This document shows, piece by piece, positions 1 to 7,578 of a stretch of 64,000 bases of DNA. Origin of the DNA: Candidatus Microbacterium phytovorans (GTDB lineage: Bacteria > Actinomycetota > Actinomycetes > Actinomycetales > Microbacteriaceae); the NCBI GenBank assembly GCA_029202445.1, contig CP119321.1, forward strand, positions 1,054,001-1,118,000, given 5' to 3'. Within the stretch, counting starts at the first letter, position 1. Every line of letters begins with the position of its first letter. Under the pieces are notes generated by a model. That model worked only from the letters and a program-made list of their open reading frames with translations. It did not search any database and was not told the DNA's origin. The position numbers and the translations under genes are program-made.

Positions 1-1299
1 GGCGCAGCGCTCCCCCGGGGCGAGCTGATCGGGGTTCATCCCGAGGCACATCGAGCACCCGGCGAAACGCCACTCCGCGCCGAAGTCCAAGAAGATGCGG
101 TCGAGACCTTCGGCCTCCGCCTCGAGACGGACGCGCGCGGAGCCCGGCACCACCATGACGCGCACGCCCTCGGCCTTCGTCCGCCCCTGGATGATCGAGG
201 CGAACTGGCGAAGGTCCTCGATGCGGCTGTTGGTGCACGAACCCATGAACACGGCGTCGACGACGACATCCTTCAGCGGTGTGCCCGCCGTCAGGTCCAT
301 GTACTCGAGTGCTCGCTCGGCTGCCGCCCGCTCGTTCGGGTCGGCGAACGACGCAGGATCGGGGACGACGTCGCTCAGCGACACACCCTGACCGGGGTTC
401 GTGCCCCACGTCACGAACGGCTCGAGCTCGTTGGCATCGAGGAACACTTCGGCGTCGTAGACGGCGCCTTCGTCGGAAGGCAGCGTGCGCCAGTAGGCGA
501 CGGCATCCTCCCAGTCCTGGCCCGTGGGAGCGTGATCGCGCCCCTTGACGTACGCGAACGTCGTCTCGTCGGGAGCGACCATCCCCGCCCGGGCGCCCGC
601 CTCGATGGACATGTTGCAGATGGTCATGCGGCCTTCCATCGACAACGCGCGAATCGCGCTGCCGCGGAACTCGAGCACGTAGCCCTGCCCGCCGTTGGCG
701 CCGAGCTTCGCGATGACGGCGAGGACGATGTCCTTCGCACTGACACCGGGCTTGAGCTCTCCCTCGACCGTGATCGCCATCGTCTTGAAGGGCTTGAGCG
801 GCAGCGTCTGCGTCGCGAGCACGTGTTCGACTTCGCTCGTGCCGATGCCGAACGCCATCGCACCGAAGGCGCCGTGGGTGCTGGTGTGCGAGTCGCCGCA
901 GACGACGGTGATCCCCGGCATCGTGAGCCCCAGCTGGGGGCCTACGACGTGCACGATGCCCTGCTCCTTGTCGCCCAAGGAGTGCAGGCGCACACCGAAC
1001 TCCGCGGCATTGCGCCGCAGGGTCTCGATCTGCGTCCGGCTGGTGAGGTCGGCGATCGGCTTGTCGATGTCGAGCGTCGGGGTGTTGTGATCCTCCGTTG
1101 CGATCGTCAGATCGAGCCGACGCACGGGGCGCCCTTCCGCGCGGAGGCCGTCGAAGGCCTGCGGGCTCGTGACCTCGTGCACGAGGTGCAGATCGATGTA
1201 GATCAGGTCGGGTTGGCCGTCTTCACCCTTGACCACGAGGTGGTCGTCCCAGACCTTCTCGGCCAGGGTGCGGGGGCGGTCCGGAATCGCAGTGCTCAT
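1..1299 (-). CDS. leuC: 3-isopropylmalate dehydratase large subunit (3' end outside window)
   Basis: Aconitase-family enzyme that isomerises 2- and 3-isopropylmalate in leucine synthesis, acting with LeuD. The 433 visible codons give a clean aconitase-type sequence: the N-terminus contains [10 protein letters not shown], the substrate/Fe-S region contains [13 protein letters not shown], and the cluster cysteines appear in GSCTNSR and in [12 protein letters not shown] near the window edge. The family is about 470-480 residues, so roughly 40 C-terminal residues are missing; leuD would be expected just outside. The ATG at 1299 follows a CTGGAGAACGAG ribosome-binding region. A candidate leader peptide lies upstream. 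Confidence 0.97.
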   Translation of the reverse strand, partial: MSTAIPDRPRTLAEKVWDDHLVVKGEDGQPDLIYIDLHLVHEVTSPQAFDGLRAEGRPVRRLDLTIATEDHNTPTLDIDKPIADLTSRTQIETLRRNAAEFGVRLHSLGDKEQGIVHVVGPQLGLTMPGITVVCGDSHTSTHGAFGAMAFGIGTSEVEHVLATQTLPLKPFKTMAITVEGELKPGVSAKDIVLAVIAKLGANGGQGYVLEFRGSAIRALSMEGRMTICNMSIEAGARAGMVAPDETTFAYVKGRDHAPTGQDWEDAVAYWRTLPSDEGAVYDAEVFLDANELEPFVTWGTNPGQGVSLSDVVPDPASFADPNERAAAERALEYMDLTAGTPLKDVVVDAVFMGSCTNSRIEDLRQFASIIQGRTKAEGVRVMVVPGSARVRLEAEAEGLDRIFLDFGAEWRFAGCSMCLGMNPDQLAPGERCA

Positions 1300-1357
1300 G
1301 TATCTCGTTCTCCAGAAAGGGGGTGTGCCCGCGACGGACTCCGCGACGAGAGAGGGC

Positions 1358-1408
1358 TCAGAACGAGGTCTCGCCGCGGCCGCTAAGGAGAAGGCGAGCG
1401 AACCGCAT
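1358..1408 (-). CDS. Candidate leucine leader peptide of the leuC transcript (16 aa)
   Basis: A short ORF reads [16 protein letters not shown], with three consecutive leucine codons (CTT, CTC, CTT), the kind of run used in leucine attenuation. A TAATCT -10-like hexamer ends six bases before its ATG, so the transcript may start at or next to the start codon (leaderless). Its stop is about 58 nt before leuC. Known: amino-acid biosynthetic operons are often controlled by leader peptides rich in the end product. Inference: this one tunes leuC(D). I did not resolve a convincing terminator/antiterminator pair, so control could instead act on ribosome access. Confidence 0.5.
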   Translation of the reverse strand: MRFARLLLSGRGETSF

Positions 1409-1410
1409 CG

Positions 1411-1420
1411 GGCCAGATTA
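1411..1420 (-). promoter_or_regulatory. Putative -10 region of the leuC transcript
   Basis: Minus-strand TAATCT ends six bases before the leader-peptide ATG at 1408, right after the terC stop codon. No clear TTGACA-like -35 box is visible; it would lie inside the end of terC. Seen in sequence; promoter activity is inferred. Confidence 0.4.
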
Positions 1421-1425
1421 CCACT

Positions 1426-2541
1426 TCACGATCGGCGGTCGTCCGTGCCGTCGGTCGACGGATCGACCACGGTCGACGGCGTTCCCTTCTCCTCCGCGAC
1501 CGTCTGCGCGGCGGCCACCGGTGTCGCATCGGACGTCGCGGCGCCGTCGGCGACGATCGCGCGGCGCTCTCGTGCCGATGCCGCGAGGCTCGCGAGGGTG
1601 GCGACGACCATCGCCACCACGATCACGCCGAGCGACATCCAGGTGGAGATCTCGGGCGCCCACTCGATGTGCTCCCCACCGTTGATGAACGGCAGCTCGT
1701 TGACGTGCATCGCATGGAAGACGAGTTTCACGCCGATGAAGGCGAGGATGAATGCGATGCCGTAGTGCAGGTAGCGCAGCCGATCGAGCAGGTCTCCCAG
1801 CAGGAAGTAGAGCTGGCGGAGGCCCATCAGCGCGAAGAGGTTCGCCGTGAAGACGATGAAGGGGCTCTGCGTGATGCCGAAGATGGCGGGGATGGAGTCG
1901 ATCGCGAAGAGCAGATCGGTCACACCGATGGCCGCGAACACGATGATCATCGGCGTCCACATCTTCTTCCCACCGACGACCGTGCGGATCTTGGCCCCGT
2001 CGTAGGAGTCGGAGATGTCGATCGTCCGGCGCAGCAGCCGGACGATGAAGTTCTCCCGCTGCACCTCGTCGTCGTGGTTGCCGCCAGGGAATGCCTGCCG
2101 CCACGCCGTCCAGACGAGGAACGCACCGAAGAGGTAGAACACCCAGCTGAACTGCTCGATGATGGCCGCGCCGGCGAGGATGAAGAGCCCGCGCAGGACG
2201 AGCGCGATGATGATGCCCACCATCAACACTTCCTGCTGATAGCGGCGGGGCACGGCGAACTGGCTCATGATCAGCACGAAGACGAACAGATTGTCGATCG
2301 ACAGGCTGTATTCCGTCAGCCAGCCCGCGACGAACTGCCCGGCGAACTCCCCGCCCGCGAAGATCCACATGAGTCCCGCGAAGATCAGCGCGAGCGTCAC
2401 GTAGAAGACCACCCACAGTGTCGACTCCCTCGTCGAGGGGATGTGCGGCCGCTTGAGGATGATCAGCAGGTCGGCAACCAGGATGAGAGTCAGCACGATC
2501 AACGAGCCGATCTCGAACCAAATGGGCAGATCGAGGTCCAT
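1426..2541 (-). CDS. TerC family integral membrane protein
   Basis: 371-residue polytopic membrane protein of the TerC family, linked to metal-ion homeostasis (tellurium resistance, Mn2+ export) in the cytoplasmic membrane. It starts MDLDLPIWFEIGSLIVLTL and has about nine hydrophobic segments with the family acidic residues in membrane helices (SIDNLFVFV, GVTDLLFAIDSIPAIF). The C-terminal ~60 residues are Ala/Thr-rich and hydrophilic, as is common in actinobacterial members. The ATG at 2541 is chosen over an upstream in-frame extension because the extension would read through the riboswitch-like leader. Probably a Mn2+ exporter given that leader. Confidence 0.9.
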   Translation of the reverse strand: MDLDLPIWFEIGSLIVLTLILVADLLIILKRPHIPSTRESTLWVVFYVTLALIFAGLMWIFAGGEFAGQFVAGWLTEYSLSIDNLFVFVLIMSQFAVPRRYQQEVLMVGIIIALVLRGLFILAGAAIIEQFSWVFYLFGAFLVWTAWRQAFPGGNHDDEVQRENFIVRLLRRTIDISDSYDGAKIRTVVGGKKMWTPMIIVFAAIGVTDLLFAIDSIPAIFGITQSPFIVFTANLFALMGLRQLYFLLGDLLDRLRYLHYGIAFILAFIGVKLVFHAMHVNELPFINGGEHIEWAPEISTWMSLGVIVVAMVVATLASLAASARERRAIVADGAATSDATPVAAAQTVAEEKGTPSTVVDPSTDGTDDRRS

Positions 2542-2569
2542 GGGGGCCTTTCGGAAGGGATGACGAATC

Positions 2570-2685
2570 GTCGAAAGTCTCTCCCCCGCAGAGCGCGGCG
2601 CGCTCCCGGGGCTCCATCTCCGGAGCCCGTGATGACGGGACGCGCGATTTCGGGATACTCCCTCTCGCCCGTTCAGACTACCCCT
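2570..2685 (-). promoter_or_regulatory. Putative yybP-ykoY (manganese) riboswitch upstream of terC
   Basis: The minus-strand leader holds the ordered hallmarks of the yybP-ykoY aptamer: a closing helix AGTCT (2675-2679) with AGACT (2576-2580), GGGAGTATCCC in the first conserved internal loop, the second loop in CCCGTCATCACGGG, and GAGAGAC before the 3' closing strand. Known: this aptamer senses Mn2+ and often precedes TerC/MntP genes. Identified by eye only. Confidence 0.7.
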
Positions 2686-2756
2686 CGCGCGCCGCCCTCT
2701 CACCCACGTCATGAGACGTTCGCGTCATTGCCGACACTCCAAGGCTGAGAGACGAT

Positions 2757-3326
2757 ATGACCATCATGACCGAACCCGCGGAGCGCACCGACGCCGAGCT
2801 CGTCGCTGCGGCGGCGGGCGGCAGCGAGCACGCCTTCCGCGAGCTCTATCGGGCCTACGTGCGGCCGGTGTATTGGATCGCCCACGGGCTCGTGGGCAAC
2901 CCCGCGGATGCCGAGGAGGTGACGCAGGAGACCTTCCTCGCCGCGTGGCGAAAGCTGCCCGGCATGGAGCTCGCAGGTGAGTCGCTGCTCCCCTGGCTCG
3001 TCACCATCTGCCGCTTCCAGTGCGCCAACCGGATCCGGCGGCAGCAGCGCGACCGCACCCACACGGCGGCCGCTGCGGAGGAGACGCTGCCGTCGACGGT
3101 GGACGTCGAGCACCAGGTCGTGCAGTCGCAGCTCGTCGAGCGCATCCTGAAGGAAGTGGCGACACTGAGTCCGTTGGACCAGCAGATCTTCCGCCTGTGC
3201 GCCGCGGAAGGCTACGCCTATCAGGCAGCTGCCGAGGAGCTGGGCGTCACGCATGGCGTGGTCAGGAATCGTCTCTCCCGTATCCGCACGCAGTTGCGGA
3301 CCGTCGTGGAACCGGAGGGGACGTGA
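2757..3326 (+). CDS. ECF-type RNA polymerase sigma factor
   Basis: 189-residue sigma-70 family factor with only regions 2 and 4. Region 2 spans about residues 20-65 (AFRELYRAYVRPVYWIAHGL, then NPADAEEVTQETFLAAWRKL). Region 4 spans about 130-185 (LSPLDQQIFRLCAAEGYAYQ through a helix-turn-helix ending RNRLSRIRTQLR). The start ATG follows GAGACGAT. It overlaps the next gene by 4 bp (GTGA), so the two are almost certainly co-translated. The next gene encodes a membrane protein with a cytoplasmic N-terminus that may be its anti-sigma partner. Confidence 0.92.
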   Translation: MTIMTEPAERTDAELVAAAAGGSEHAFRELYRAYVRPVYWIAHGLVGNPADAEEVTQETFLAAWRKLPGMELAGESLLPWLVTICRFQCANRIRRQQRDRTHTAAAAEETLPSTVDVEHQVVQSQLVERILKEVATLSPLDQQIFRLCAAEGYAYQAAAEELGVTHGVVRNRLSRIRTQLRTVVEPEGT

Positions 3327-4483
3327 ACGACGACATGAACACCGAGGACATCACACTGCCCGAGTTGACCGACGCACGCATCGACGAGATCGAGCGCAGC
3401 CTCTTCGCCGCGATCGACGACGAACGGCGTGAACGCAGTGGCGTCGTGCGCGCCCGGCGCGCACGACGCGGCCGGGTCTGGCTGGGAGCGGCGGGAGCGG
3501 CCGCCGTCGTCGTGGTCGCAGCCGTGCTCGCCCCGTCGATGCCCGCGATGCTCGGCGGAGATGGCAGCGCCTCCACTGCGGAGGGCGCCCCCGACGTCGC
3601 CCCCGCCACCGATCCCGATCTGGGCGGCACCGACCCGGGCTCGATCGGCGGGGAGATGACCGGCTCCACGACCGCATCTGAGGAGGACGGTCCCGTGACG
3701 TCGCCCTCCGCGGGCGAGCGGGAGATCATCGCCACGGCGTCCGCGACGGTGCGTGTGACGGATGCCGAGGCGGCGGCGGCAGGCATCGGCGAGATCGCCG
3801 AGGCCTCCGGCGGCTACGTCGAGGCCATGAGCGTGGGCACGAGCGGATCGCCGATCGAGCCGTATCCCGTCGATCCGTATGCGGGTGAAGACGTCGCCGT
3901 CGGCAGCGCCCCGCTGGCATCCAGCGCGTGGATCACCGTGCGCGTACCCGCCGACAGCCTCACCGAGACGACGAACGCGCTGTCGGACATCGGCGACGTG
4001 ACGGCGTCGCAGGTCGACCGCCGCGACGTGACCGCCGAGGCGATCGACGTCCGCGCTCGTATCGACGCGCTGACCGCCTCGGTCGACCGCCTCCGCGATC
4101 TTGTCGGGCAGGCCGAATCGACCGCCGACCTCATCGCGGCCGAAGACGCCCTCGCGACTCGCCAGTCCGAGCTGGAGTCCTACCAGCAGCAACTGAGGTA
4201 CCTCGACGAACAGGTCGGGATGTCCACGCTGACCGTTTCGCTGTTCGAACCGGCCCCCGTCGTCACCGCCGATCCTGCCGGGTTCGGCGACGGCGTCGCG
4301 GCGGGCTGGAACGGTCTCGTGGCGGCGCTCAACGGCTTCGTCATCGCGGTGGGGTTCCTGCTCCCCTGGCTCGCCGTGCTCGCGGCGGCCGGACTGATCG
4401 TTTGGGGCGTACGCCGGATGCTGCGCAGTCGTCGCGGCCGCGCGGTGGAGACGGCGTCCATGGCGGCCGACGACGAGCGCTGA
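3323..4483 (+). CDS. DUF4349 membrane protein, putative anti-sigma partner
   Basis: 386-residue protein starting at GTG 3323 inside the stop of the sigma gene. Order: an acidic then Arg-rich cytoplasmic N-terminus (about 1-50), a transmembrane segment (about 52-72), a Ser/Thr/Gly/Asp-rich linker, a DUF4349 domain with a central coiled-coil stretch (about 230-300, RIDALTASVDRLRDL and ATRQSELESYQQQLRYLDEQ), and a C-terminal transmembrane helix (FVIAVGFLLPWLAVLAAAG). Translational coupling to the sigma factor and the topology suggest an anti-sigma or envelope-sensing role. No HxxxCxxC zinc anti-sigma motif is visible, so that role is inference. Confidence 0.8.
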   Translation: MNDDMNTEDITLPELTDARIDEIERSLFAAIDDERRERSGVVRARRARRGRVWLGAAGAAAVVVVAAVLAPSMPAMLGGDGSASTAEGAPDVAPATDPDLGGTDPGSIGGEMTGSTTASEEDGPVTSPSAGEREIIATASATVRVTDAEAAAAGIGEIAEASGGYVEAMSVGTSGSPIEPYPVDPYAGEDVAVGSAPLASSAWITVRVPADSLTETTNALSDIGDVTASQVDRRDVTAEAIDVRARIDALTASVDRLRDLVGQAESTADLIAAEDALATRQSELESYQQQLRYLDEQVGMSTLTVSLFEPAPVVTADPAGFGDGVAAGWNGLVAALNGFVIAVGFLLPWLAVLAAAGLIVWGVRRMLRSRRGRAVETASMAADDER

Positions 4484-4564
4484 GCGCAATTGCGACACTC
4501 GGCGAGGGCGTCGAGGCCAATCTCGCTCGCCAGCCATATCTCGTCATCGGCTAACATCCCCCGC

Positions 4565-4840
4565 ATGATCATCACGCAAGGCGATCCCGCGACCGGACAC
4601 ATCGAGTACACAGAAGTCGTGTACTGGGTCACCTTTTGGACTGAAGAGTCGCCCGGACAATGGTTGTCTGACACAGTCCGCCTGAGCGGTGCCGGCAGCG
4701 TGAGCGAGGCACTCGAGTACTGCGTCGCACGTGTCGCGACCACCTTCGTCTTGTCCGTCGAGACCCCTCAGGACCCGCACGGACGTCTTGTGCTGCAGGG
4801 TAGAGATCCGCTCGCGGAAGGACAGGCTCTGAGCTTCTAA
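4565..4840 (+). CDS. Hypothetical protein, 91 aa
   Basis: Starts at ATG 4565 (MIITQGDPATGHIEYTEVVY); the ribosome-binding site is weak. No transmembrane segment, signal peptide or recognised motif; the fold looks like alternating beta strands and a helix. Its 3' end overlaps by 4 bp the 3' end of the convergent CPBP gene. Base composition is less GC-rich than the flanking core genes, and it sits at the edge of an atypical patch running to tRNA-Glu. Function unknown. Confidence 0.6.
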   Translation: MIITQGDPATGHIEYTEVVYWVTFWTEESPGQWLSDTVRLSGAGSVSEALEYCVARVATTFVLSVETPQDPHGRLVLQGRDPLAEGQALSF

Positions 4841-5613
4841 GCCAGTGCGCCAACAAGCACGATGTCTGGAACGAAGTGCGCCACCATCGCGGGCACCAGC
4901 GAGTTTGACCATGCTCTTAGTGCACCCACAGCAAGGCCGAAGGCTGTCGTGAGAATGACTCCAACGGGTCCAGAGGGCACCCCATGAAGGTGGGCTATCC
5001 CGAAGGAGATAGACACAATAGGCAGGGCAAGCAGCGGAGCCACGCCTGACGACTCCAATGCGCTCATTGCGGCCCCGCGCCAAAGAACCTCTTCAAAGAC
5101 GGAGTTCGCCGCTGCGAACGCTGTTGCGGACACAGCAAGGAACAGCGGTGTGTTTGTGATCACGTCTGGAAACAGCATGAGGCGAAACCACATCCGTTGT
5201 AGGTAGGGCTCAAGCCAAACCGCCCACAGAACGACCGCGCTGCCCAGCCCGGTAATGACAGCGATCCACCAAACGCGGCGGCGGGAAGGTTCGGGAAGCG
5301 CGTACGCCCATCGTCGTGCTGGCGGCCAGATCGTCGCGCACGCAATCACGGCGAGCGGTGCCGCCGGCCAACCCACAAAGTATGGGATCAAGTACCCAGC
5401 CGATGCCGAGCAGAGCACCCCACAGGCAAACACGGAACCTCTGGCAATGAACGCGAGTGCGAGGAATCCCAAAGACGCAAACGGGAAGTTGGCGTCAGTT
5501 CGCGCAAGCGCTGGGATGCCGATCGAGGCTGCAAACAGCGACGCGACTGCGAATACTGGACTGGCTCGCTTGATTTGCTCTAACAGTTCGACACCGTCCA
5601 GGTCGAGCTCCAT
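4837..5613 (-). CDS. CPBP family intramembrane glutamic endopeptidase
   Basis: 258-residue protein with about seven to eight hydrophobic segments and the CPBP (Abi/Rce1-like) active-site motifs: EE at 174-175 and Arg179 in FEEVLWRG, His208 in FGIAHLHG, and His246 in AHFVPD. Family members cleave substrates within the membrane; some process bacteriocin-related or prenylated peptides, others have no known substrate. The start at ATG 5613 gives the first helix soon after a short acidic N-terminus and overlaps the end of the upstream lipoprotein gene by 34 bp. Codon use is less GC3-biased than neighbours, consistent with transfer. Confidence 0.85.
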   Translation of the reverse strand: MELDLDGVELLEQIKRASPVFAVASLFAASIGIPALARTDANFPFASLGFLALAFIARGSVFACGVLCSASAGYLIPYFVGWPAAPLAVIACATIWPPARRWAYALPEPSRRRVWWIAVITGLGSAVVLWAVWLEPYLQRMWFRLMLFPDVITNTPLFLAVSATAFAAANSVFEEVLWRGAAMSALESSGVAPLLALPIVSISFGIAHLHGVPSGPVGVILTTAFGLAVGALRAWSNSLVPAMVAHFVPDIVLVGALA

Positions 5614-6044
5614 GTCTTCTTGGTGGAGTGAGAGATGCCATTCCCTGTGCCCCTCAAGATTGACCAGTATCGCCACTTGCCGATAACACAGGCTGCTGAC
5701 GGCGTGTAGAACACGGCGGTGGCCCCGGCCGGGAGCTTGAGGCGCGCATCGTTCTTTTGAGATCCGATCGTCACCCACTCTCCACCTACGAGTCGCTGCA
5801 GCTGCGATGACATCGCGTGGTACGTGAGGTCCACGCCGTCGCACCGGAAGCTGACCTTTCCATGCACCACCCGCGCACCGCTCGCCTGCGAAGTTGTCGC
5901 GTGCACCGCGTTCTGTTTCCCAACGCATCCAGCCAGGGCCAGTTGGGCCGACGTGCACCCTGTCAACCCAAATGAAAGCGCAAGAGTCGTCGCCGCGAGC
6001 AGCGCTCTGCACCTCATCGACAACATCATCATTGGCTTCTCCAT
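5580..6044 (-). CDS. Putative lipoprotein, unknown function
   Basis: 154-residue protein with a lipoprotein signal peptide: basic N-terminus, hydrophobic core (LLAATTLALSFG) and lipobox LTGC with Cys30. The mature part has a few conserved-looking cysteines (C40, C103-region, final C) and no motif I recognise. The ATG at 6044 follows AGGTAGGTGG. The gene overlaps the CPBP protease gene downstream by 34 bp, so they are likely one transcript. AT-richer than the surrounding genes. Confidence 0.72.
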   Translation of the reverse strand: MEKPMMMLSMRCRALLAATTLALSFGLTGCTSAQLALAGCVGKQNAVHATTSQASGARVVHGKVSFRCDGVDLTYHAMSSQLQRLVGGEWVTIGSQKNDARLKLPAGATAVFYTPSAACVIGKWRYWSILRGTGNGISHSTKKTWSSTWTVSNC

Positions 6045-6362
6045 CCCACCTACCTCTGAACTAGCCGCTGCGTCCCTCCTGCGGCGCAAGATGAAGTTGG
6101 CGACACGAATGGCATGCAAGTGCCGTTGGGCGGCGTGCTCCAACTCGCGCAGCTATATTCCGGGGCGGTCGGCTCAAATGAACACGCGTATCTTCCGGTC
6201 GGTCTGCCGCTCCGTCGTTGAGGCCCGCTGGCTGAGCGCTCATTGTTCTTGGAGTATCGCGGAGACGACGCACCACGGCCGGTGCCGTGTAGTTCCTGCC
6301 ACGAAGGCTGGCGTCGCGGACAGAAGGTAGAGGCTGAGCCGGGCGCACCGGCGCGAAAACCA
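6045..6362. other. 318-bp intergenic stretch without a recognisable gene
   Basis: Short ORFs in all frames lack ribosome-binding sites and actinobacterial codon bias. On the minus strand the right end probably carries the promoter of the lipoprotein gene. Composition is mixed and lower in GC than the flanking core genes. No repeat or integrase remnant was seen. Confidence 0.5.
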
Positions 6363-6392
6363 CGAAACGCCCGTCCGAAGACGGGCGTTTCG
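6363..6392 (-). terminator. Rho-independent terminator after tRNA-Glu
   Basis: A near-perfect hairpin (arms CGAAACGCCCGTC and GACGGGCGTTTCG, loop CGAA) starts a few bases after the tRNA 3' end and is followed on the minus strand by TGGTTTT. Confidence 0.85.
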
Positions 6393-6397
6393 TGTGT

Positions 6398-6473
6398 TGG
6401 TGACCCCAGCGGGATTCGAACCCGCGTTACCGCCGTGAGAGGGCGGCGTACTAGGCCGCTATACGATGGGGCC
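6398..6473 (-). tRNA. tRNA-Glu (anticodon CTC)
   Basis: 76-nt minus-strand tRNA with encoded CCA. The acceptor pairs GGCCCCA with TGGGGTC, the T-arm reads GGGTTCGAATCCC, and the anticodon stem-loop CCGCC-CTCTCAC-GGCGG places CTC at positions 34-36. It borders the AT-richer patch to its left, a typical place for transferred genes. Confidence 0.95.
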
Positions 6474-6570
6474 GATCAGGCAACCGTTCGATTATGCCAT
6501 GCCTCGAACGCTCCGGCCAAATCGGTGCCGCGCCTTGCCTCGAGCCCCTCCGAACGCGTTGACTTACACC

Positions 6571-7209
6571 ATGCGCGTCACGAAGCACGAACACGCCTGC
6601 CTCCGACTCGAGTCCGAGGGGCGCACCCTGATCATCGATCCTGGCGGATTCACCCTGCCCCTGCACGACCTCCGCAAGGTCGTGGCGATCGTCCTCACTC
6701 ACGAGCACCCCGACCACTGGACGGCCGAGCATCTGGAGCGTCTGACCGAAGCCTTCCCGGAGGCGGAGGTGTTCGGACCGGCGGGCGTCGTGTCCGCCGC
6801 TGCCGGCTTCGACGTCACCGTGGTCGCTGCCGGGGACAGCGTCACAGTCGACGGCTTCACCCTCGACTTCTTCGGCGGCACCCACAACGTCATCCATTCC
6901 TCGATGCCGGTCGTCGACAACGTCGGCGTGCTCGTCAACGGCGACTTCTACTACCCGGGCGATTCCTACACCGTGCCCGAGGGCGTCGACGTGGGGCTCC
7001 TCGCCGCGCCGATCGGCGCGCCGTGGCTCAAGATCGGCGAGGCCATGGACTTCGTGCTCGCCGTCGCGCCTCGCCGCGCGTTCGGCACCCACGACATGAC
7101 CCTCTCCCGCATCGGCCTCGACATGCATCGACAGCGTCTCACCTGGGCCACCGCACAGGGCGGCGGCGAGTTCCTCGCCCTCGAACCCGGCGAGTCCACC
7201 GACCTCTGA
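6571..7209 (+). CDS. MBL-fold metallo-hydrolase (UlaG/YtnP-like)
   Basis: 212-residue metallo-beta-lactamase-fold protein. The metal motif is HEHPDHW near residue 50 (HxHxDH), with further ligand candidates in GDSYTVPEG and GTHDMT near the C-terminus. The start MRVTKHEHACLRL is typical of small single-domain UlaG-like hydrolases, whose substrate cannot be read from sequence. ATG 6571 is preferred over an extension that would run into the tRNA. It lies alone, ending in a strong terminator shared with the convergent PTS operon. Confidence 0.88.
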   Translation: MRVTKHEHACLRLESEGRTLIIDPGGFTLPLHDLRKVVAIVLTHEHPDHWTAEHLERLTEAFPEAEVFGPAGVVSAAAGFDVTVVAAGDSVTVDGFTLDFFGGTHNVIHSSMPVVDNVGVLVNGDFYYPGDSYTVPEGVDVGLLAAPIGAPWLKIGEAMDFVLAVAPRRAFGTHDMTLSRIGLDMHRQRLTWATAQGGGEFLALEPGESTDL

Positions 7210-7224
7210 CCCGCACCGAAGACG

Positions 7225-7272
7225 AAAGACGGATGCCGCGGGGCTCTCGCTCCGCGGCATCCGTCTTCTTTT
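7225..7272. terminator. Bidirectional terminator between the MBL hydrolase and ptsH
   Basis: Inverted repeat with 15-bp arms (AGACGGATGCCGCGG and its complement) and a 10-nt loop, followed on the plus strand by TCTTTT. It lies between two convergent genes. Confidence 0.85.
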
Positions 7273-7278
7273 CGAGTG

Positions 7279-7548
7279 TTACTCGGCGTCGTGGTCGGTC
7301 TCCAGGAAGGCGACCAGGGAGTCCAGCGCCTCCTCGGCGCCGTCACCCTCGGCCTTCAGCGTCACGACCGTGCCCTGCGTGGCGCCCAGACCCATGAGGG
7401 TCAGGATGCTCCCGGCGTTCAGGTCGGGACCGCCGTCGACGGCGATCGTGACGGGCACACCGGTGGCTTGGACCGCCTGGACGAAGAGCTTGGCGGGGCG
7501 AGCGTGCAGCCCGGAGCTGCTCGCGACGGTGGCGGTACGTTCTGCCAT
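7279..7548 (-). CDS. ptsH: HPr phosphocarrier protein of the PTS
   Basis: 89-residue HPr. Phosphate passes from Enzyme I to His15 (SSSGLHARPAK) and on to EIIA. The Ser46-region motif is present as GSILTLMGLG. Last gene of the fructose operon, about 30 bp after fruA, with a good SD (AAGGAGGAACACC). No Enzyme I gene lies in the window. Confidence 0.96.
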   Translation of the reverse strand: MAERTATVASSSGLHARPAKLFVQAVQATGVPVTIAVDGGPDLNAGSILTLMGLGATQGTVVTLKAEGDGAEEALDSLVAFLETDHDAE

Positions 7549-7578
7549 GGTGTTCCTCCTTGGATCGGTGCTACGAGC

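Noticed and set aside
6061-6363. 100-codon minus-strand ORF left of tRNA-Glu
   Set aside because: Arg/Pro/Ala-rich, no ribosome-binding site, no domain; it overlaps the likely lipoprotein promoter.
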